The notes under the pieces are model-generated. The model ran no database searches, was not told where the DNA came from, and was given only the letters and a program-made list of their open reading frames with translations. Of a DNA stretch of 45,773 bases, positions 1-21,640 are shown in pieces. The position numbers and the translations under genes were made by a program. Each line of letters opens with the position of its first letter. The stretch's first letter is position 1. The stretch is from Branchiostoma floridae (Eukaryota > Chordata > Leptocardii > Amphioxiformes > Branchiostomatidae), in contig NC_049981.1 in NCBI RefSeq assembly GCF_000003815.2, positions 1,900,101 to 1,945,873 of the forward strand, given 5' to 3'.

Positions 1-13
1 CATTTCTGCTTAC

Positions 14-9127
<9,114 letters not shown>

Positions 9128-9159
9128 TTCGCTCTACATGTTTTAGAAAGGGACGCCAA

Positions 9160-10140
9160 ATCTTACCCATGTTATAAAGAAAAAATCCTATGGCCATGTA
9201 TAATCAAAACGTTACTTAATATTCATATTTCAAATGCATGTACATAAAACGGTATGTGATTTTATGCTGATATGTATTTTTTGTCTAGGATCATTTCAAT
9301 CCATTTTTTGATTCCAACTCCCAGCGAAAAAATCTACAGGATACTGATATCGATGGGCAAATCCTCTGATAAAATCGTCCCATTTTGGTCAATCTCTAAT
9401 TACCTCCATGAAAAATGGAGGTATAGTTTCTGTGTGTCTGTGTGTATGTGTGTGTCTGCGTGTCTTGTGTGTCCGAATATTTGTGGCCACCATAGCTCTA
9501 GAACCTCTGGATGGATTGTAATGATATTTGATATGTGGGTAGGGGTTGTGAAAACGAAGGTTAAGGTCGATTTTGGGCCCCCTTGGTGTGTGACCTTGGT
9601 ACTGCAGCAGAACTTTTTCGTATCTTTGACCTGGACATGCCATGGTCTTGATTTTTTGGTGGTAGACAGCTTGTGATGTAAGGAAAAAGTGATGTATGTT
9701 TGGGCCCCCTAGCCGCTTTATCTGGAACTGCAGGGGCAATTTTGTTAAAATGTTCCAAGGAGCATAACGGAGTGTAGGAACGATGGATTTCCATGATATT
9801 TAGCATGCAGGTATCTTTGGCAGAGATGTATATAATGAAGTGTGTATAAATGTGCATATTAATTTGCAAACGTAATGAGGTAAATCTATATTTACAGTGT
9901 TTCCCATCATAGGACTCAAATACATGTAACATATGTAGTTTGTGACAGGTGGCAGATTAGCAGATACCGATTATGCAAATAAGTCTCTGATTTGCATAAT
10001 TAATCAGAAAGTGTCCTAATTCTTCTAGGTACATGTAGTAAATGATTGGATTGCCAACATAGTCATCTGTTAGTCATTTAAAGGTGTACATATCAAAGCA
10101 TAAATTATGCAGATATGAAAATCATTTGCATATTGAGAAT
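9160..10140. repeat. Intergenic DNA with an 'ATAACTCGAGAA'-family repeat
   Basis: The stretch 9400-9850 carries TAGCTCTAGAACCTCTGGATGG, GATATTTG.TA.GTGGGTAGGGG, GAAAACGAAGGTTAAGG and TTGGGCCCCCT, matching modules at 24.5-25.5 kb. A GTGT-rich run occurs at 9430-9470. I see no gene in the rest. Confidence 0.6.
9973..9997. other. Inverted octamer pair ATGCAAAT...ATTTGCAT
   Basis: A 25-bp dyad with the octamer word at each end, in the same spacing as two sites at 25.1 and 25.5 kb inside the same repeat family. Confidence 0.6.
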
Positions 10141-10740
10141 ATTTCATGGAGGTATGAAGTCTCCGAACTCTTGTTTTCTTAAACTTTGGCCCGCTCAAAA
10201 AAATAGCTATACAGACTAATTTCATGGCTTATGCATATGAGTCCACGTTACACACAACATTGCATCAGAATTCTTACTCATAAGACTTCAATATATCAGG
10301 TTCTATTATATATTTTCTTCATTCGTTAATACATTTATTCTGAACCTTTACTGAACTGTCTTGGGTACATGGGTTAAAATAATATGACGGGGACAGTTTA
10401 AACTAAAAATGAAAATCATAGCGTTCCTACCATAACCATACCGTAACATACCGTAACATACCATACAGAAAATCCAAATATGAAAATACACAATGCAATG
10501 GTTTTGTGAAAACATAATGCTCAAAAGTATCATTCTCTGATTGATGGGTATCACAGAAAACTACACAAAACTAAAGCTCGAAATTGAATGCAGAGATGCT
10601 GTATACAAAGTATGTTCATTCAATGTATTGATTATCAGACTAATTTTGAATTTCCATAGACCGGGAGGAATGAACACAACTATTAGTAACTAAAAAGGGT
10701 TAATGACTGTGCAAAATTCCGTCTTCTCAGTCTATCCAAA
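10140..10740. other. AT-rich intergenic stretch, nothing recognised
   Basis: No exon with splice signals, RNA gene or transposon end was recognised. A small CATACCGTAA repeat occurs near 10436-10465. Confidence 0.4.
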
Positions 10741-10754
10741 ATGAGTCTAACTAT

Positions 10755-10900
10755 AGATTCTAACCAACAGAACCGGTAGGTCCTGAGTTTGAATCCTGGC
10801 CAGTTGGATACTGCTTTCGCCCTTTTGATACTCTTATGCCACCGGTAAATCTGCTTGGCGATTAACAACTTTCCTCACTGAAACCAGGTGTAAAGGTGGG
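10755..10900 (+). repeat. Degenerate tRNA-derived SINE
   Basis: A B-box-like GAGTTTGAATCC is followed by CCCTTTTGATAC, TTTCCTCACT and CCAGGTGTAAAG in the same order as in the better copies at 33.6 and 38.7 kb. It is diverged. Confidence 0.5.
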
Positions 10901-10944
10901 TCATCATTAGCCTGGAGATTAACATACCACCTTTCTTTCTACAG

Positions 10945-11035
10945 GGTACGTGCGTACGCCCCAGCGCGCGCGTTTGTGCGCGCGTGCGTGCGCCCATGTG
11001 TGTGCGTGCGCGCGTGGTTTGTGCGTGGGTGTGAG
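10945..11035. repeat. Alternating purine-pyrimidine (GC/GT)n tract
   Basis: Runs of GCGCGCG, TGCGTGCG and TGTGTGCGTGCGCGCG alternate over about 90 bp, the classic Z-DNA-prone composition. Confidence 0.8.
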
Positions 11036-11145
11036 GAGTTTGTAATCAATCAACGCGACTGGACATACCTCAGTTTCTCCCCATGCTGACAAATGGAGCG
11101 TTCAGCCCCGACTCCTCAGCAAACCGTTCCGAATTGGCTCTGCCT

Positions 11146-11281
11146 GGACAAGTAAACAGCTTGTTTTTCCAACAAAAACGGACTAATCATGAGGCAAGTG
11201 AAAAATGAGTTCCCACCTATGCAGTGTTGTGATTCATAATTAGTCTGGTTTCTTGGAAAACAAGCTGTTTACTCGACCTTA
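11146..11281. mobile_element. Short inverted-repeat MITE
   Basis: The left end (GTAAACAGCTTGTTTTTCC to GGACTAATCATGA) is the inverted complement of the right end (TCATAATTAGTCTGG to GCTGTTTAC) over about 45 bp with few mismatches. Non-autonomous, no ORF. Confidence 0.75.
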
Positions 11282-12090
11282 AACGGCGTTATTTTCTCTG
11301 TAAAATGAATGATCAATATATTGTTGGCAGAGTCCATTTGCAACAGTTTGATGAGTAGTTCATATATTCACCTTGCAATATGCTATGTTGGCATCCATCT
11401 ATCTCGGAAGACAATGGTAGGCAGGCAGGGTAGGTTAGGCGACCCGTCTGCCTGACGTTTTTTAAGGTGAAGGAGGGGTGTGCACTTTCTTCTCCACCCT
11501 CTCGTCTACTGGCGCACTAAGTCCCTAACAGCTATGTAAGCACTTATAATATAACATGAGAGGAAAGGTGGAATTCCAGGCAATCTCTCCTAGAAGAATC
11601 CGTGATTCTCCTGGATTCCAATCACTACTGTGACATGTACAACAAACTGCACTCACTTTTGTAACATTTAGTCTTACTACAATCTCACTTACGTCTTTAA
11701 TATGGTAGGTATTTGTTAAACATAACACTTATAACAAATTTATTTACTACTAACCGAAATGCTTGAAAAACCGACTTACATAAGTCTTTTATCCTTGTAC
11801 TAACCTAGCTAACGTTACCTAGCAATGGACTGGGGGCTTGGACTTGCGCCTTTTTTAATGTCTGTCACTTTCAATATGTAAAATAAAAGTTACTGATCAA
11901 ATGTTCATTTTTCTATTACTTCAAGTATTCAAACGACACAGGACAATTTTGGAATGTGTAAACAGCGCATTAATTTTCATACAGCAAATAATCATACCAC
12001 GTCGTTCAAGTTACGCTTCCTAGCGACTTTGGTCTGAACAGCAGCCGACATGCCGGTTGGTCGGTTTTCTAAAAGTTTCGGTCCGGGCGC
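11282..12090. other. Left flank of satellite 1, no gene recognised
   Basis: No convincing exon or element. The last about 90 bp (AGCAGCCGACATGCC, TCGGTCCGGGCGC) run directly into the first satellite unit. Confidence 0.4.
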
Positions 12091-15000
12091 AAGAAAATGT
12101 GCGTTACTTCTATCACTTGAATTCAATAGTACAACCCGTAAGGAGAAGACAAAAAGTGATTTGAGTACTAAAAATTACTTCCTTACTTTTCTACAGGGCT
12201 TAAAAGCGAATGAAGGGTCGCCTAGGTAACCGCTAAGCGAACCTTTCGGTAACCGCAAAGAGACCCCATACGATCGAACTTTCAGAATCTTGAAGAAAAT
12301 GTGCGTTACTTCTATCACTTGAATTCAATAGTACAACCCGTAAGGAGAAGACAAAAAGTGATTTGAGTACTAAAAATTACTTCCTTACTTTCCTACAGGG
12401 CTTGAAAGCGAATGAAGGGTCGCCTAGGTAACCGCTAAGCGAACCTTTCGGTAACCGCAAAGAGACCCCATACGATCGAACTTTCCGAATCTTGAAGAAA
12501 ATGTGCGTTACTTCTATCACTTGAATTCAATAGTACAACCCGTAAGGAGAAGACAAAAAGTGATTTGAGTACTAAAAATTACTTCCTTACTTTTCTACAG
12601 GGCTTGAAAGCGAATGAAGGTCGCCTAGTAACCGCTAAGCGAACCTTTCGGTAACCGCAAAGAGACCCCATACGATCGAACTTTCAGACTCTTGAAGAAA
12701 ATGTGCGTTACTTCTATCACTTGAATTCAATAGTACAACCCGTAAGGAGAAGACAAAAAGTGATTTGAGTACTAAAAATTACTTCCTTACTTTTCTACAG
12801 GGCTTGAAAGCGAATGAAGGGTCGCCTAGGTAACCGCTAAGCGAACCTTTCGGTAACCGCAAAGAGACCCCATACGATCGAACTTTCAGAATCTTGAAGA
12901 AAATGTGCGTTACTTCTATCACTTGAATTCAATAGTACAACCCGTAAGGAGAAGACAAAAAGTGATTTGAGTACTAAAAATTACTTCCTTACTTTTCTAC
13001 AGGGCTTGAAAGCGAATGAAGGGTCGCCTAGGTAACCGCTAAGCGAACCTTTCGGTAACCGCAAAGAGACCCCATACGATCGAACTTTCAGAATCTTGAA
13101 GAAAATGTGCGTTACTTCTATCACTTGAATTCAATAGTACAACCCGTAAGGAGAAGACAAAAAGTGATTTGAGTACTAAAAATTACTTCCTTACTTTTCT
13201 ACAGGGCTTGAAAGCGAATGAAGGGTCGCCTAGGTAACCGCTAAGCGAACCTTTCGGTAACCGCAAAGAGACCCCATACGATCGAACTTTCAGACTCTTG
13301 AAGAAAATGTGCGTTACTTCTATCACTTGAATTCAATAGTACAACCCGTAAGGAGAAGACAAAAAGTGATTTGAGTACTAAAAATTACTTCCTTACTTTT
13401 CTACAGGGCTTGAAAGCGAATGAAGGGTCGCCTAGGTAACCGCTAAGCGAACCTTTCGGTAACCGCAAAGAGACCCCATACGATCGAACTTTCAGAATCT
13501 TGAAGAAAATGTGCGTTACTTCTATCACTTGAATTCGATAGTACAACCCGTAAGGAGAAGACAAAAAGTGATTTGAGTACTAAAAATTACTTCCTTACTT
13601 TTCTACAGGGCTTGAAAGCGAATGAAGGGTCGCCTAGGTAACCGCTAAGCGAACCTTTCGGTAACCGCAAAGAGACCCCATACGATCGAACTTTCAGAAT
13701 CTTGAAGAAAATGTGCGTTACTTCTATCACTTGAATTCGATAGTACAACCCGTAAGGAGAAGACAAAAAGTGATTTGAGTACTAAAAATTACTTCCTTAC
13801 TTTTCTACAGGGCTTGAAAGCGAATGAAGGGTCGCCTAGGTAACCGCTAAGCGAACCTTTCGGTAACCGCAAAGAGACCCCATACGATCGAACTTTCAGA
13901 CTCTTGAAGAAAATGTGCGTTACTTCTATCACTTGAATTCAATAGTACAACCCGTAAGGAGAAGACAAAAAGTGATTTGAGTACTAAAAATTACTTCCTT
14001 ACTTTTCTACAGGGCTTGAAAGCGAATGAAGGGTCGCCTAGGTAACCGCTAAGCGAACCTTTCGGTAACCGCAAAGAGACCCCATACGATCGAACTTTCA
14101 GACTCTTGAAGAAAATGTGCGTTACTTCTATCACTTGAATTCAATAGTACAACCCGTAAGGAGAAGACAAAAAGTGATTTGAGTACTAAAAATTACTTCC
14201 TTACTTTTCTACAGGGCTTGAAAGCGAATGAAGGGTCGCCTAGGTAACCGCTAAGCGAACCTTTCGGTAACCGCAAAGAGACCCCATACGATCGAACTTT
14301 CAGAATCTTGAAGAAAATGTGCGTTACTTCTATCACTTGAATTCAATAGTACAACCCGTAAGGAGAAGACAAAAAGTGATTTGAGTACTAAAAATTACTT
14401 CCTTACTTTTCTACAGGGCTTGAAAGCGAATGAAGGGTCGCCTAGGTAACCGCTAAGCGAACCTTTCGGTAACCGCAAAGAGACCCCATACGATCGAACT
14501 TTCAGAATCTTGAAGAAAATGTGCGTTACTTCTATCACTTGAATTCAATAGTACAACCCGTAAGGAGAAGACAAAAAGTGATTTGAGTACTAAAAATTAC
14601 TTCCTTACTTTTCTACAGGGCTTGAAAGCGAATGAAGGGTCGCCTAGGTAACCGCTAAGCGAACCTTTCGGTAACCGCAAAGAGACCCCATACGATCGAA
14701 CTTTCAGACTCTTGAAGAAAATGTGCGTTACTTCTATCACTTGAATTCAATAGTACAACCCGTAAGGAGAAGACAAAAAGTGATTTGAGTACTAAAAATT
14801 ACTTCCTTACTTTTCTACAGGGCTTGAAAGCGAATGAACGGTGTCCTAGGTAACCGCTAAGCGAACGTTTCGGTAACCGCAATAGAGACCCCATACGATC
14901 GAACTTTCAGACTCTTGAAGAAAATGTGCGTTACTTCTATCACTTGAATTCAATAGTACAACCCGTAAGGAGAAGACAAAAAGTGATTTGAGTACTAAAA

Positions 15001-18000
15001 ATTACTTCCTTACTTTTCTACAGGGCTTGAAAGCGAATGAAGGGTCGCCTAGGTAACCGCTAAGCGAACCTTTCGGTAACCGCAAAGAGACCCCATACGA
15101 TCGAACTTTCAGAATCTTGAAGAAAATGTGCGTTACTTCTATCACTTGAATTCAATAGTACAACCCGTAAGGAGAAGACAAAAAGTGATTTGAGTACTAA
15201 AAATTACTTCCTTACTTTTCTACAGGGCTTGAAAGCGAATGAAGGGTCGCCTAGGTAACCGCTAAGCGAACCTTTCGGTAACCGCAAAGAGACCCCATAC
15301 GATCGAACTTTCAGACTCTTGAAGAAAATGTGCGTTACTTCTATCACTTGAATTCAATAGTACAACCCGTAAGGAGAAGACAAAAAGTGATTTGAGTACT
15401 AAAAATTACTTCCTTACTTTTCTACAGGGCTTGAAAGCGAATGAAGGGTCGCCTAGGTAACCGCTAAGCGAACCTTTCGGTAACCGCAAAGAGACCCCAT
15501 ACGATCGAACTTTCAGAATCTTGAAGAAAATGTGCGTTACTTCTATCACTTGAATTCAATAGTACAACCCGTAAGGAGAAGACAAAAAGTGATTTGAGTA
15601 CTAAAAATTACTTCCTTACTTTTCTACAGGGCTTGAAAGCGAATGAAGGGTCGCCTAGGTAACCGCTAAGCGAACCTTTCGGTAACCGCAAAGAGACCCC
15701 ATACGATCGAACTTTCAGACTCTTGAAGAAAATGTGCGTTACTTCTATCACTTGAATTCAATAGTACAACCCGTAAGGAGAAGACAAAAAGTGATTTGAG
15801 TACTAAAAATTACTTCCTTACTTTTCTACAGGGCTTGAAAGCGAATGAAGGGTCGCCTAGGTAACCGCTAAGCGAACCTTTCGGTAACCGCAAAGAGACC
15901 CCATACGATCGAACTTTCAGACTCTTGAAGAAAATGTGCGTTACTTCTATCACTTGAATTCAATAGTACAACCCGTAAGGAGAAGACAAAAAGTGATTTG
16001 AGTACTAAAAATTACTTCCTTACTTTTCTACAGGGCTTGAAAGCGAATGAAGGGTCGCCTAGGTAACCGCTAAGCGAACCTTTCGGTAACCGCAAAGAGA
16101 CCCCATACGATCGAACTTTCAGAATCTTGAAGAAAATGTGCGTTACTTCTATCACTTGAATTCGATAGTACAACCCGTAAGGAGAAGACAAAAAGTGATT
16201 TGAGTACTAAAAATTACTTCCTTACTTTTCTACAGGGCTTGAAAGCGAATGAAGCGTCGCCTAGGTAACCGCTAAGCGAACCTTTCGGTAACCGCAAAGA
16301 GACCCCATACGATCGAACTTTCAGACTCTTGAAGAAAATGTGCGTTACTTCTATCACTTGAATTCAATAGTACAACCCGTAAGGAGAAGACAAAAAGTGA
16401 TTTGAGTACTAAAAATTACTTCCTTACTTTTCTACAGGGCTTGAAAGCGAATGAAGGGTCGCCTAGGTAACCGCTAAGCGAACCTTTCGGTAACCGCAAA
16501 GAGACCCCATACGATCGAACTTTCAGACTCTTGAAGAAAATGTGCGTTACTTCTATCACTTGAATTCAATAGTACAACCCGTAAGGAGAAGACAAAAAGT
16601 GATTTGAGTACTAAAAATTACTTCCTTACTTTTCTACAGGGCTTGAAAGCGAATGAAGGGTCGCCTAGGTAACCGCTAAGCGAACCTTTCGGTAACCGCA
16701 AAGAGACCCCATACGATCGAACTTTCAGACTCTTGAAGAAAATGTGCGTTACTTCTATCACTTGAATTCAATAGTACAACCCGTAAGGAGAAGACAAAAA
16801 GTGATTTGAGTACTAAAAATTACTTCCTTACTTTTCTACAGGGCTTGAAAGCGAATGAAGGGTCGCCTAGGTAACCGCTAAGCGAACCTTTCGGTAACCG
16901 CAAAGAGACCCCATACGATCGAACTTTCAGAATCTTGAAGAAAATGTGCGTTACTTCTATCACTTGAATTCGATAGTACAACCCGTAAGGAGAAGACAAA
17001 AAGTGATTTGAGTACTAAAAATTACTTCCTTACTTTTCTACAGGGCTTGAAAGCGAATGAAGGGTCGCCTAGGTAACCGCTAAGCGAACCTTTCGGTAAC
17101 CGCAAAGAGACCCCATACGATCGAACTTTCAGAATCTTGAAGAAAATGTGCGTTACTTCTATCACTTGAATTCAATAGTACAACCCGTAAGGAGAAGACA
17201 AAAAGTGATTTGAGTACTAAAAATTACTTCCTTACTTTTCTACAGGGCTTGAAAGCGAATGAAGGGTCGCCTAGGTAACCGCTAAGCGAACCTTTCGGTA
17301 ACCGCAAAGAGACCCCATACGATCGAACTTTCAGACTCTTGAAGAAAATGTGCGTTACTTCTATCACTTGAATTCAATAGTACAACCCGTAAGGAGAAGA
17401 CAAAAAGTGATTTGAGTACTAAAAATTACTTCCTTACTTTTCTACAGGGCTTGAAAGCGAATGAAGGGTCGCCTAGGTAACCGCTAAGCGAACCTTTCGG
17501 TAACCGCAAAGAGACCCCATACGATCGAACTTTCAGAATCTTGAAGAAAATGTGCGTTACTTCTATCACTTGAATTCAATAGTACAACCCGTAAGGAGAA
17601 GACAAAAAGTGATTTGAGTACTAAAAATTACTTCCTTACTTTTCTACAGGGCTTGAAAGCGAATGAAGGGTCGCCTAGGTAACCGCTAAGCGAACCTTTC
17701 GGTAACCGCAAAGAGACCCCATACGATCGAACTTTCAGACTCTTGAAGAAAATGTGCGTTACTTCTATCACTTGAATTCAATAGTACAACCCGTAAGGAG
17801 AAGACAAAAAGTGATTTGAGTACTAAAAATTACTTCCTTACTTTTCTACAGGGCTTGAAAGCGAATGAAGGGTCGCCTAGGTAACCGCTAAGCGAACCTT
17901 TCGGTAACCGCAAAGAGACCCCATACGATCGAACTTTCAGACTCTTGAAGAAAATGTGCGTTACTTCTATCACTTGAATTCAATAGTACAACCCGTAAGG

Positions 18001-19562
18001 AGAAGACAAAAAGTGATTTGAGTACTAAAAATTACTTCCTTACTTTTCTACAGGGCTTGAAAGCGAATGAAGGGTCGCCTAGGTAACCGCTAAGCGAACC
18101 TTTCGGTAACCGCAAAGAGACCCCATACGATCGAACTTTCAGAATCTTGAAGAAAATGTGCGTTACTTCTATCACTTGAATTCGATAGTACAACCCGTAA
18201 GGAGAAGACAAAAAGTGATTTGAGTACTAAAAATTACTTCCTTACTTTTCTACAGGGCTTGAAAGCGAATGAAGGGTCGCCTAGGTAACCGCTAAGCGAA
18301 CCTTTCGGTAACCGCAAAGAGACCCCATACGATCGAACTTTCAGAATCTTGAAGAAAATGTGCGTTACTTCTATCACTTGAATTCAATAGTACAACCCGT
18401 AAGGAGAAGACAAAAAGTGATTTGAGTACTAAAAATTACTTCCTTACTTTTCTACAGGGCTTGAAAGCGAATGAAGGGTCGCCTAGGTAACCGCTAAGCG
18501 AACCTTTCGGTAACCGCAAAGAGACCCCATACGATCGAACTTTCAGACTCTTGAAGAAAATGTGCGTTACTTCTATCACTTGAATTCAATAGTACAACCC
18601 GTAAGGAGAAGACAAAAAGTGATTTGAGTACTAAAAATTACTTCCTTACTTTTCTACAGGGCTTGAAAGCGAATGAAGGGTCGCCTAGGTAACCGCTAAG
18701 CGAACCTTTCGGTAACCGCAAAGAGACCCCATACGATCGAACTTTCAGACTCTTGAAGAAAATGTGCGTTACTTCTATCACTTGAATTCAATAGTACAAC
18801 CCGTAAGGAGAAGACAAAAAGTGATTTGAGTACTAAAAATTACTTCCTTACTTTTCTACAGGGCTTGAAAGCGAATGAAGGGTCGCCTAGGTAACCGCTA
18901 AGCGAACCTTTCGGTAACCGCAAAGAGACCCCATACGATCGAACTTTCAGACTCTTGAAGAAAATGTGCGTTACTTCTATCACTTGAATTCAATAGTACA
19001 ACCCGTAAGGAGAAGACAAAAAGTGATTTGAGTACTAAAAATTACTTCCTTACTTTTCTACAGGGCTTGAAAGCGAATGAAGGGTCGCCTAGGTAACCGC
19101 TAAGCGAACCTTTCGGTAACCGCAAAGAGACCCCATACGATCGAACTTTCAGAATCTTGAAGAAAATGTGCGTTACTTCTATCACTTGAATTCGATAGTA
19201 CAACCCGTAAGGAGAAGACAAAAAGTGATTTGAGTACTAAAAATTACTTCCTTACTTTTCTACAGGGCTTGAAAGCGAATGAAGGGTCGCCTAGGTAACC
19301 GCTAAGCGAACCTTTCGGTAACCGCAAAGAGACCCCATACGATCGAACTTTCAGACTCTTGAAGAAATGTGCGTTACTTCTATCAGTTGAATTCAATAGT
19401 ACAACCCGTAAGGAGAAGACAAAAAGTGATTTGAGTACTAAAAATTACTTCCTTACTTTTCTACAGGGCTTGAAAGCGAATGAAGGGTCGCCTAGGTAAC
19501 CGCTAAGCGAACCTTTCGGTAACCGCAAAGAGACCCCATACGATCGAACTTTCAGAATCTTA
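12091..19562. repeat. Satellite 1: 37 copies of a 202-bp unit
   Basis: The unit starts AAGAAAATGTGCG and ends GAATCTTG or GACTCTTG. Spacing is exactly 202 bp except for a -2 copy (third), a +1 copy (near 14882) and a -1 copy (near 19367). Divergence is very low: most copies differ only at CAGA[A/C]TCT and GAATTC[A/G]ATAG. Each unit has one EcoRI site, a CGATCG and two GGTAACCGC[T/A]AA direct repeats. No frame is open through the array. Edge units (1-3, 37) are the most diverged. Confidence 0.97.
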
Positions 19563-20300
19563 ATTTAACCACAAAATACCGCTATCGCGCACTAGGGAGT
19601 ATTGTTGACCGCACGGCGAAACTAGGCTGCGCCACCGAAAAACGCTACGAAGAGCGGGCTTTTGGGGAAACAAAAAATATATTATACACTCCTTTAGTGG
19701 TAGTCAAAAATTGAGAGTCAAAACTAAGTCACCGGTGGTGACCTATGATTTGCGTCTTATTTTCACGGATTACTTTGCCATCCGGTCATATCAAATTTTG
19801 AACCAGAACCTTCAATGCGGATTACCGACCTCCGGTCAGATATGAACTCTGACCCGGCATTTCTGAATTGTTTGTTCGATCGCGAGATTTGGTCCTAGTA
19901 CCATATTTGGAGCGCGGATACAGGAAGTTGGCGCGGCGTAAAAATTGCGAAGGCCAACACGTACAATATGCATGAAGTACCTTTCTACAATCTAGTAGCT
20001 GCTAGCATGTAAGTGAGATTTTATATAACTATAAGATATAGTATGAAGCAGGTAAGTTGTCTATTTCCCTATTTTTGGCGTAGTAGAGACATATGATTTT
20101 ATATAGCACTGTTGGGGTTATACCGCCCCTTAAGTGTTGAAATACTGTTTTGGGGGGCTGAATAGAAGACGGAGTTTCCTTTAGGTCTCCTGGCCGGGCG
20201 AATGATGTAAATAATACCCCTATTTTTTTTTCCCGAATGGCTGGAGGAGTGGCTCTCCCCAAAAACGGGACCTCCATTTAACGTCCTGTCCGACGGACGG
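19563..20300. other. Right flank of satellite 1, no gene recognised
   Basis: Unique-looking sequence. A GTCACCGGTGGTGAC dyad lies near 19729-19743. No exon with credible splice sites was found. Confidence 0.4.
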
Positions 20301-20317
20301 CCCTAACGAAAGCTACT

Positions 20318-20417
20318 TACTCATTTCTTCTTGATTGAAGTTGGAAAAGTCGTGCAGAGCACCTATCGGTAGGGCACAAGATCAGTGACACGGCGGGATC
20401 GAACCCTGGATCTCTAG
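20318..20417 (-). repeat. tRNA-derived SINE, cut by assembly gap
   Basis: Minus strand GGGTTCGATCCCGCC (B box), then CTTGTGCCCTACCGATAGG and GCACGACTTTTCCAACTTC match the SINE body order in the copies at 33.6 and 38.7 kb. The tRNA-like head would lie in the gap. Confidence 0.6.
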
Positions 20418-21076
20418 NNNNNNNNNNNNNNNNNNNNNNNNNNNNNNNNNNNNNNNNNNNNNNNNNNNNNNNNNNNNNNNNNNNNNNNNNNNNNNNNNNN
20501 NNNNNNNNNNNNNNNNNNNNNNNNNNNNNNNNNNNNNNNNNNNNNNNNNNNNNNNNNNNNNNNNNNNNNNNNNNNNNNNNNNNNNNNNNNNNNNNNNNNN
20601 NNNNNNNNNNNNNNNNNNNNNNNNNNNNNNNNNNNNNNNNNNNNNNNNNNNNNNNNNNNNNNNNNNNNNNNNNNNNNNNNNNNNNNNNNNNNNNNNNNNN
20701 NNNNNNNNNNNNNNNNNNNNNNNNNNNNNNNNNNNNNNNNNNNNNNNNNNNNNNNNNNNNNNNNNNNNNNNNNNNNNNNNNNNNNNNNNNNNNNNNNNNN
20801 NNNNNNNNNNNNNNNNNNNNNNNNNNNNNNNNNNNNNNNNNNNNNNNNNNNNNNNNNNNNNNNNNNNNNNNNNNNNNNNNNNNNNNNNNNNNNNNNNNNN
20901 NNNNNNNNNNNNNNNNNNNNNNNNNNNNNNNNNNNNNNNNNNNNNNNNNNNNNNNNNNNNNNNNNNNNNNNNNNNNNNNNNNNNNNNNNNNNNNNNNNNN
21001 NNNNNNNNNNNNNNNNNNNNNNNNNNNNNNNNNNNNNNNNNNNNNNNNNNNNNNNNNNNNNNNNNNNNNNNNNNNN
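20418..21076. other. Assembly gap (659 N)
   Basis: Unknown sequence between satellite 1's flank and a foldback element. Predicted frames crossing it are meaningless. Confidence 1.
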
Positions 21077-21407
21077 GTTTTGTTCCCTTTTTCTGCCACC
21101 AAACATTCGAAGATGTGGGGGGGGGGGGGGTCAGTTGTAATGGAGCAAATACTATAGAAGGGCCACAAGAACTGGTCCGCCGTACTGAAAATATAACTGG
21201 AATATTGGGCCGAACTTGAAAATGTTTGCCGAAATTGTAACATGATGTCTGTAACCTTTACATAATGGTAAACTAGTACTGTAATTATCTGATGCAACGT
21301 GTAGATGTAGATTTCTAAATACAGATAAAGTTAGCTAGCTAAAGTATGTAACGCATGTCTGTCATTTTCAACATTGACGGTCCGTTACGTCTTATTGATA
21401 ATCAACA

Positions 21408-21640
21408 AATAAGCCCTTTCACAGAGGTTAAAACACTTGTGCGGCGACAGGAATTCTAGGTAATATGTTAACGAGTAAGGCCCGAAATTGAAAACAAAAC
21501 CCGTCTGGACGTTGTTATGCAAATCAAAACAATGGTTGAGACAAGGACTGAGTTTAAAATTTTGGACCCTTACACTTTGACATATTAACTAGAATTCCAG
21601 TCGCCGCACATGCGTTCTGATCTCTGTGAAAGTACTTATT
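21408..21640. mobile_element. 233-bp MITE nested in the foldback left arm
   Basis: It runs from AATAAG..CTTTCACAGAG to CTCTGTGAAAG..CTTATT. Its inverted ends share TGTGCGGCGAC.GGAATTCTA. It is absent from the matching place in the right arm (about 23525-23550). Half copies occur at 29238-29365 and 35873-35950. Confidence 0.75.

Noticed and set aside
12091-19562. Possible CRISPR array
   Set aside because: The 202-bp units are head-to-tail with no variable spacers, in eukaryotic DNA.
20317-21297. 326-codon minus frame
   Set aside because: Most of it is the run of N; it is open only because the bases are unknown.
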